From: Parabacteroides timonensis
GTDB taxonomy: Bacteria > Bacteroidota > Bacteroidia > Bacteroidales > Tannerellaceae
DNA length: 64,000 bases
Assembly (NCBI RefSeq): GCF_900128505.1
Contig: NZ_LT669941.1
Location: 3,218,420 to 3,282,419, forward strand
Direction of reading: 5' to 3'
Below are positions 60,634-64,000 of this stretch, piece after piece. The notes below the pieces were generated by a model. That model ran no database searches and was not told the DNA's origin. It saw only the letters and a program-made list of their open reading frames with translations. Each line of letters starts with the position of its first letter. Position 1 is the stretch's first letter. The translations under genes and the position numbers were made by a program.

Positions 60634-61044
60634 TCATAGTTTATCTTGTATCCTTTTAAGCATTTCATCGAAGTATTCGCCCCGGGTCAGTTTCCCATCC
60701 TGTACAACAACAGATTCCACTTTCCCTTTCGTTGCCAGTGTGCCGTCGGAGGCCCGGTAAATATCCTGTTCAAAAACCAGTTTCACTCCTTTCTTATAGA
60801 CATTCAGACAGGAAATATAACTGTCCCCACTCTTTAAGGAAGTCTTGAAGTCGATATCCACATGGGAAACAAACCCATCGACACCTTTATCGTGCATCGC
60901 ACCGAAGTTTTCTCCCAGCGACTCAAGGAACTCATGACGGGTATGTTCCATATAATGCTGATAGTTGGCATTATTCACCACTCCTTGCAGGTCGCATTCA
61001 TAGTCGCGTACCTTATCGGTCAGTTTAAAGATATACTCTTTCAT
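60634..61044 (-). CDS. Acyl-CoA thioesterase (4HBT/hotdog fold)
   Basis: The 136-residue hotdog protein has the 4-hydroxybenzoyl-CoA thioesterase pattern: VRDYECDLQGVVNNANYQHY with the catalytic Asp region, MEHTRHEFLESLG, and VHVDIDFKTSLKSGD-like strands. It probably hydrolyses acyl-CoA or acyl-ACP. It begins directly next to the U32 gene and precedes dprA by 8 bp, so the three form an operon. Confidence 0.88.
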   Translation of the reverse strand: MKEYIFKLTDKVRDYECDLQGVVNNANYQHYMEHTRHEFLESLGENFGAMHDKGVDGFVSHVDIDFKTSLKSGDSYISCLNVYKKGVKLVFEQDIYRASDGTLATKGKVESVVVQDGKLTRGEYFDEMLKRIQDKL

Positions 61045-62307
61045 TTATTTCAGTTCTTTGTTGTTATTATTTTCGGATACCATTTTATAGAGTCGGTCGG
61101 AAGGACGTACCTTCTCCGATACCTTGAAGGAGAAACGTTCGCCTTTGACTGTTTCCTCTACGGCTTGCAGATCTACACGTATTTCGTCGATCGTCTGCAT
61201 CACGGCGCCTGTTGTCGGGCCGGTAATCAGAATCTCATCGCCTACCTTCAGCGTACCTGATTCCATTTCGAATTCTGCCACGCCGATGCCGCTGAAATAT
61301 TTAATACCTTTTGCCACATATACCTTTTTCTTTGTCGAGCCGGAACCGTATTTGCTGCTCCATTCGCCCAGGCGTTGTCCGAGGTAATAGCCATCCCAGA
61401 AACCGCGGTTGAAGACACTCTTCAAACGTTCGTCCCAAGCGGCGATCTTCTCTTCATCGTACGTCCCGCTGCAATAAGCCTTGACGGCTTCCTTATAACA
61501 TTCGGTGACGATGCGCACGTATTCGGGACCGCGGGCACGGCCTTCGATCTTGAATACACGAACGCCTGCATCCATCATCTTGTTCATGAAATGGATCGTC
61601 TTCAGGTCTTTGGGCGACATGATGTACTGGTTCTCGATATCCAGTTCGATATTGCTGTCCTTATCTTTCACTGTATAGCCACGACGGCAGATCTGCATGC
61701 AAGCCCCCCGGTTGGCAGAAGCATTCATTTCATGCAAACTCAGATAGCATTTGCCGGATACGGCCATGCACAGAGCACCGTGTGCAAACATTTCGATACG
61801 GATCAGTTCACCCCGCGGCCCAACGATCTGCTGTTCAACAATCTGCCGGTAGATTTCGGAAACCTGTGTAAGATTCAGTTCGCGGGCCAATACAACGACA
61901 TCGGCAAACTGGGCGTAAAACTTCAGTGCCTCCACATTCGATATATTCAATTGGGTAGAAAGATGCACTTCCTGTCCGATCCGGTTCGCATAACTCATAG
62001 CAGCCACATCCGCAGCGATGATGGCAGAAACTTCAGCCGCCTTTGCAGCATCGATAATCTCACGCATCAATGCCAGGTCTTCCCCGTAAATAACGGTATT
62101 GACAGTCAGATAACTTTTGATACCATGTTCTTTACAAATGGAAACGATCTTACGCAAATCGTCGGTGGTGAAATTGTTGGAAGAGCGCGAACGCATATTC
62201 AGTCCTTCAATACCGAAATAGATGGAGTCGGCGCCTCCCTGGATAGCTGCCATCAACGACTCGTACGAGCCGACCGGAGCCATTATTTCAAATTCTTTTT
62301 CGTTCAA
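61045..62307 (-). CDS. Peptidase U32 family protein (RlhA/TrhP-like)
   Basis: The 420-residue protein carries the U32 signature: EMFAHGALCMAVSGKCYLSL followed by NRGACMQICRRGY, giving four cysteines for an iron-sulphur cluster, and the GGADSIYFGIEGLNMRSRSS start. RlhA/TrhP members hydroxylate rRNA or tRNA pyrimidines with prephenate-derived partners; which one applies here is not clear. A minus-strand TATCTTTG box lies at 62342-62335. Confidence 0.9.
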   Translation of the reverse strand: MNEKEFEIMAPVGSYESLMAAIQGGADSIYFGIEGLNMRSRSSNNFTTDDLRKIVSICKEHGIKSYLTVNTVIYGEDLALMREIIDAAKAAEVSAIIAADVAAMSYANRIGQEVHLSTQLNISNVEALKFYAQFADVVVLARELNLTQVSEIYRQIVEQQIVGPRGELIRIEMFAHGALCMAVSGKCYLSLHEMNASANRGACMQICRRGYTVKDKDSNIELDIENQYIMSPKDLKTIHFMNKMMDAGVRVFKIEGRARGPEYVRIVTECYKEAVKAYCSGTYDEEKIAAWDERLKSVFNRGFWDGYYLGQRLGEWSSKYGSGSTKKKVYVAKGIKYFSGIGVAEFEMESGTLKVGDEILITGPTTGAVMQTIDEIRVDLQAVEETVKGERFSFKVSEKVRPSDRLYKMVSENNNNKELK

Positions 62308-62414
62308 AGCTGTTTGGTTTTAAATTAGAAACCACAAAGATACGGCTTTCTTCGCATACTTCTAAGATAAAAGGGGTTAACTTTTAACTCGTTGCCGGAT
62401 ACATTTCTATCGGA

Positions 62415-63611
62415 TCAACGCAGATGATAGATCGTAACCAACGGATTCGAATCTTCCGTTACCTCTTGCAACACCGGGTGTTTCTTCAAGTCCGGATATT
62501 TCTCTTTCAGATATTCAATCTCCACAGCCGTATTAAACTGTATCATCAGCTTTTTAGCCGGATAAGAAAAATAAGGCCAGACGGGAAGACCGCCATCCGT
62601 TTCATTACGGATACCAATACCGGTCAATGCCCTGTTGTATTTGAATAGTTCCATGCCGTCGATAGTTGATGTTTCACGGCTCAACGCACCGGTCGCCTTA
62701 TCCAGACTGTATAAAAAGAATTTAGATTGGTCGGAGCTTTGGAAGCATTTAACAAAATAAGAGTGGGGCGTTTCGAAGATATTGAAGATGCCGTATGTAC
62801 CGTCGACAGACGCATTTCCGGTTTTAGACGAACGCATCTCTTTTTCCTCCGAAGCAGAATAACCGTTGTCGATAAGGAAAGCCGGCGAGATAGTCTTCGC
62901 ATTCACGTTCCAAACAGTATCCGTCCCTTCCGAATAGCAAAGCCAACCATCCATACTTCCATTATATATCCATGCTTTCAGGCTCGTTTCCTCCAACGGC
63001 ATTAAATTCATATTCCCGATCGTCGGACAAAGCGCGATCGTATCATCCGTAGCCCAGTTAAAGATTCCCAGACTGAACATCCCCGGAACATTCAACGGGA
63101 TATACATTCGTCCTAATTCAGCCATCGTGTTCGGGCCAACGGAAAGTTGATAAGAATAAGGACGCAGGTTGGTTACTTTCTTGATAAACTCTCCATAAAA
63201 AGAGTAGAAAGAGGTGGAAAAGTATTCGCTGACACAGAAAAGGCGGTTCTCTTCATCGATAGTAAGCGATATGATCTGTCCCGTCTCTCCCGGGCCGTTT
63301 CCGGTCTTTGCCACAGTACGAAGGTAATGCCCTTTGCGGTCGAACTGCAAAATACCGTCCTGCCGGGTGGAATAGATAAATATGTATTCATCGGAAACAC
63401 ACATATCCAATATATTGGCGATCAAAGACTCGTCGGTCAGTTCCAGGGGAACGTATTCGATCGATTCTATTTCGTCTACTATTTCCACCTGCCCGGAAGC
63501 AAAACTTTTTGCCGTCAGATCGATCTGAAGTAATTCGCCAGAAGACTGTTTCGATCCGCATCCGGTAAAAATAAGAGTGGCTATTATAAGCCCGAACAAT
63601 ACCTTTTTCAT
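62415..63611 (-). CDS. 6-bladed beta-propeller lipoprotein
   Basis: The 398-residue protein has a lipobox LIFTGC (Cys18) and the Bacteroidetes 6-bladed propeller family pattern: EIVDEIESIEYVPLELTDES, IFIYSTRQDGILQFDRKGHY, LRTVAKTGNGPGE. It is probably an outer-membrane or periplasmic binding protein of unknown ligand. It lies next to a LuxR-type regulator on the same strand. Confidence 0.88.
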   Translation of the reverse strand: MKKVLFGLIIATLIFTGCGSKQSSGELLQIDLTAKSFASGQVEIVDEIESIEYVPLELTDESLIANILDMCVSDEYIFIYSTRQDGILQFDRKGHYLRTVAKTGNGPGETGQIISLTIDEENRLFCVSEYFSTSFYSFYGEFIKKVTNLRPYSYQLSVGPNTMAELGRMYIPLNVPGMFSLGIFNWATDDTIALCPTIGNMNLMPLEETSLKAWIYNGSMDGWLCYSEGTDTVWNVNAKTISPAFLIDNGYSASEEKEMRSSKTGNASVDGTYGIFNIFETPHSYFVKCFQSSDQSKFFLYSLDKATGALSRETSTIDGMELFKYNRALTGIGIRNETDGGLPVWPYFSYPAKKLMIQFNTAVEIEYLKEKYPDLKKHPVLQEVTEDSNPLVTIYHLR

Positions 63612-63676
63612 ACGCTTTTTTCAGACAAAAGTAGGAGAATGCCTCTTTTCACGGTTTCACATCAGTTCACATCTAC

Positions 63677-64000
63677 TTAAAAATCACGAATAAAGGCATC
63701 GCAAAGCTCCGGTGTCCCCTTTTCTCCCGTCACTTTCTGGTAGAGTCGGACACGGCGCATCGAAATAGCCTGATTCGTACAACAAAGCAACATGGCTATT
63801 ACTGAAGGGGGAACATCCATTTTGATCAGGCAACACATGCGCCACTCCTGTTCACTCAACTTCGGTATCTTCCTTTTCAGCCGTTCACGAAATTCGGGAT
63901 AGGCACTGTTCACTGCCTGCAATAACTCTTCCCAATCTTTGGGGACGGGTTTCCATTCTTCTTTTCTGTGGAAACGCTGATACACTTCGGATGATTGGAA
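63677..64000 (-). CDS. LuxR-type HTH regulator, C-terminal part (cut by window end)
   Basis: The frame is open to base 64000 and codes for at least 107 residues. The C-terminal part (KIPKLSEQEWRMCCLIKMDV, then PPSVIAMLLCCTNQAISMRR) matches the GerE/LuxR-type HTH at the end of Bacteroidetes TPR-containing regulators. The N-terminal, sensor part is outside the window. Its spacing suggests control of the propeller lipoprotein gene. Confidence 0.8.
   Translation of the reverse strand, partial: FQSSEVYQRFHRKEEWKPVPKDWEELLQAVNSAYPEFRERLKRKIPKLSEQEWRMCCLIKMDVPPSVIAMLLCCTNQAISMRRVRLYQKVTGEKGTPELCDAFIRDF

Noticed and set aside
61375..62328. Plus-strand frame of 317 codons opposite the U32 gene.
   Set aside because: The minus-strand U32 frame has clear family motifs and operon context; the plus-strand product has no recognisable domain.
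1..64000. CRISPR array.
   Set aside because: No regularly spaced direct repeats of 25-40 bp and no cas genes were found by eye.
1..64000. Insertion sequences or rRNA genes.
   Set aside because: No transposase frame, IS-like terminal repeats or rRNA sequence were seen; the only mobile element is the prophage.

Overview
The window is chromosomal DNA from a Bacteroidales bacterium, most likely Parabacteroides or a close relative. The grounds are Bacteroidetes-type promoters (TTTG, about 19-20 bp, TAnnTTTG), weak ribosome binding sites, and typical families: a 6-bladed beta-propeller lipoprotein, a SusC-type leader, DUF3037 with a HipA kinase, DUF4494, and FtsX-domain permeases. The species is inferred from gene content only.

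Region 1 (1-5550) is host core DNA: the 3' part of aroQ, then pyk, an O-methyltransferase, rbfA, a LolC/E-type permease, and convergent manC. A fold-back repeat lies between aroQ and pyk.

Region 2 (5551-43136) is tRNA-Leu(CAA) with a complete temperate siphophage genome of about 37.5 kb in its 3' end. The tRNA end is duplicated as a 13-bp direct repeat at 5623-5635 and 43086-43098. In order the prophage holds: a lysogeny module (repressor and small companions, mostly minus strand); an early/replication module of small genes (DUF4494, DUF2786-like, HTH proteins, a gene II/X-like replication initiator, a RusA resolvase, a GT-A-like glycosyltransferase); an HNH nuclease and packaging region; HK97-type terminase, portal, protease and capsid genes; connectors, tail tube, chaperone, tape measure, tail tip and fibres; a lysis cassette (holin, amidase, single-protein spanin); a self-contained accessory gene with its own promoter and terminator; an HTH gene; and a tyrosine integrase.

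Three regulatory patterns run through the prophage. A TTGTTCTAT motif occurs at four phage control regions (two rightward early promoters, a leftward membrane-protein gene, and upstream of the integrase) and is the best repressor-operator candidate. A 40-45 bp element starting TTTTACCCCCAAAA lies 47-51 bp upstream of the start codons of four structural-module genes and looks like a phage late promoter or leader. A degenerate leader of about 100 bp occurs twice in the early region.

Region 3 (43137-64000) is host DNA again: an FtsX-type permease and a divergent histidine kinase, two metallo-beta-lactamase-fold hydrolases, a 5'-deoxyribonucleotidase, a DeoR regulator, an AlkZ-like winged-helix protein, an FMN riboswitch with ribB, an asparaginase-aspartase operon, DUF5131 and DUF2492 proteins, a secreted bile-salt/penicillin-acylase-type hydrolase, a possible SusC remnant, a HipA kinase-DUF3037 pair, dprA, a thioesterase, a U32 peptidase-family protein, a beta-propeller lipoprotein, and the C-terminal part of a LuxR-type regulator cut by the window end.

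The least explained items are the repeated late element, the short glycine/asparagine-rich motif shared by the repressor and the next gene, the TTGTTCTAT network, and the accessory gene beside the integrase.
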